In this document: positions 5,682-6,064 of the stretch, one piece after another
How positions within the stretch are numbered: position 1 is the stretch's first letter
Layout: each line of letters begins with the position of its first letter
From: Candidatus Dormiibacterota bacterium
GTDB taxonomy: Bacteria > Chloroflexota > Dormibacteria > UBA8260 > Bog-877
Direction: 5' to 3'
DNA length: 6,064 bases
NCBI GenBank assembly: GCA_003133485.1
Contig: PKXR01000051.1
Location: 8,296-14,359 of the forward strand
Translations under genes and position numbers: made by a program
The notes under the pieces: model-generated
Seen by the model: only the letters and a program-made list of their open reading frames with translations
The model's database searches: none
What the model was told of the DNA's origin: nothing

Positions 5682-5724
5682 ACCAGGAGGCGCCACTGGA
5701 CTAGGCGGCCGGTTGTGAGCGCCG

Positions 5725-6045
5725 ATGCATGGCCGGCGGGAGGGCGGTCACGCGATAGGAGCACGATCAATACGGGCAATTGGCCAGAAGGCTACCCGAG
5801 TCAGTAAGCTCGGTCATTGGCTGAACTGCGACAACTACCACCGCGATCACACCGCAGTTGGGGGCTTCGCTCCGGAGACGCATTTCAACTGCCTAAATGG
5901 ACAGTACTCTTCGGCGATTGGACCATCACAGCCGAACGGCACAAACCGGGCCATCCGCAGTCCCATGACCCTCTCCGTTAGAGTGCCGGCGACGCTGCTG
6001 GAGAAGTGCTTCAGATTTGAACTCATCATCGACGAACGCGGTTAA
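5725..6045 (+). pseudogene. Relic of the C-terminal end of an IS481/IS3-type transposase (integrase core)
   Basis: An open frame of 106 codons from ATG 5725 contains, at residues 32-61, the stretch WLNCDNYHRDHTAVGG followed by FAPETHFNCLNGQYS. This fits the conserved end of rve-type transposases, roughly W-L-x-x-Y-N-x-x-R-P-H-x-A-L-G-G-x-x-P, commonly followed by an N-x-L-x-G-x-Y end. Two consensus residues have changed (Y to D at 36, P to D at 41), and the catalytic DDE core and helix-turn-helix are absent, with the GNAT gene occupying the place where they should be. The frame after about 5915 has no family resemblance and may be fortuitous. I read this as a decayed insertion-sequence fragment, evidence of past mobile-element activity beside the GNAT gene. 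The alternative is a chance match in a spurious ORF. No terminal inverted repeats were recognised. Confidence 0.55.
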
Positions 6046-6047
6046 CC

Positions 6048-6064
6048 AGGCGGAGTGAGCGCCT
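6048..6064. repeat. Perfect short inverted repeat at the right edge
   Basis: AGGCG (6048-6052) and CGCCT (6060-6064) form a five-base-pair stem with a seven-base loop, three bases after the TAA at 6043-6045. It ends exactly at the window edge, so any T-tract or longer stem cannot be judged. Confidence 0.2.

Noticed and set aside
5847..6029. 60-codon minus-strand frame opposite the transposase relic
   Set aside because: No recognisable domain and no clear ribosome site; the plus strand shows transposase-like residues across the same bases.

Overview
The window looks like a chromosomal accessory region of a high-GC bacterium, most likely a member of the Actinomycetota. Most genes are clearly GC-rich. 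The EAL protein carries the DDAGAG variant that I associate with actinobacterial EAL domains. The tetR-type gene appears to be transcribed without a leader, which is common in that phylum. Genus or species cannot be named from the sequence.

Layout: positions 1-1724 (minus strand) hold a membrane-anchored GAF-like plus EAL c-di-GMP phosphodiesterase that runs off the left edge, so it is open-ended in this window. Positions 1725-2165 are a divergent intergenic region with weak promoter and inverted-repeat signals but no convincing gene. On the plus strand follow a TetR-family repressor (2202-2762), a 14-helix DHA2-type MFS efflux permease (2830-4230), a small VOC/glyoxalase-fold protein (4318-4662), a doubtful ORF (4663-5061), a RimL-like GNAT acetyltransferase (5058-5681) and a decayed C-terminal fragment of an IS481/IS3-type transposase (5725-6045).

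How the genes may work together: the TetR and MFS genes form a classic local repressor-pump pair. The promoter of tetR and the region just upstream of the pump start share a related block (TTGAC, ATTTA, then TGATnnATCnATC), the best candidate for the TetR operator. The VOC and GNAT genes downstream are small-molecule-binding or -modifying folds often found with efflux pumps, so a detoxification or resistance cluster is a reasonable but unproven reading. The VOC gene is markedly less GC-rich (about 51% by hand count) than the pump. With the transposase relic at the right end, this points to assembly by horizontal transfer.

No RNA genes, CRISPR arrays or intact mobile elements were seen. I did not find a clearly new system. 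The most checkable novelties are the duplicated operator block with leaderless tetR transcription, and the stop-free reading frame that continues from the VOC stop codon to an ATGA overlap with the GNAT gene.
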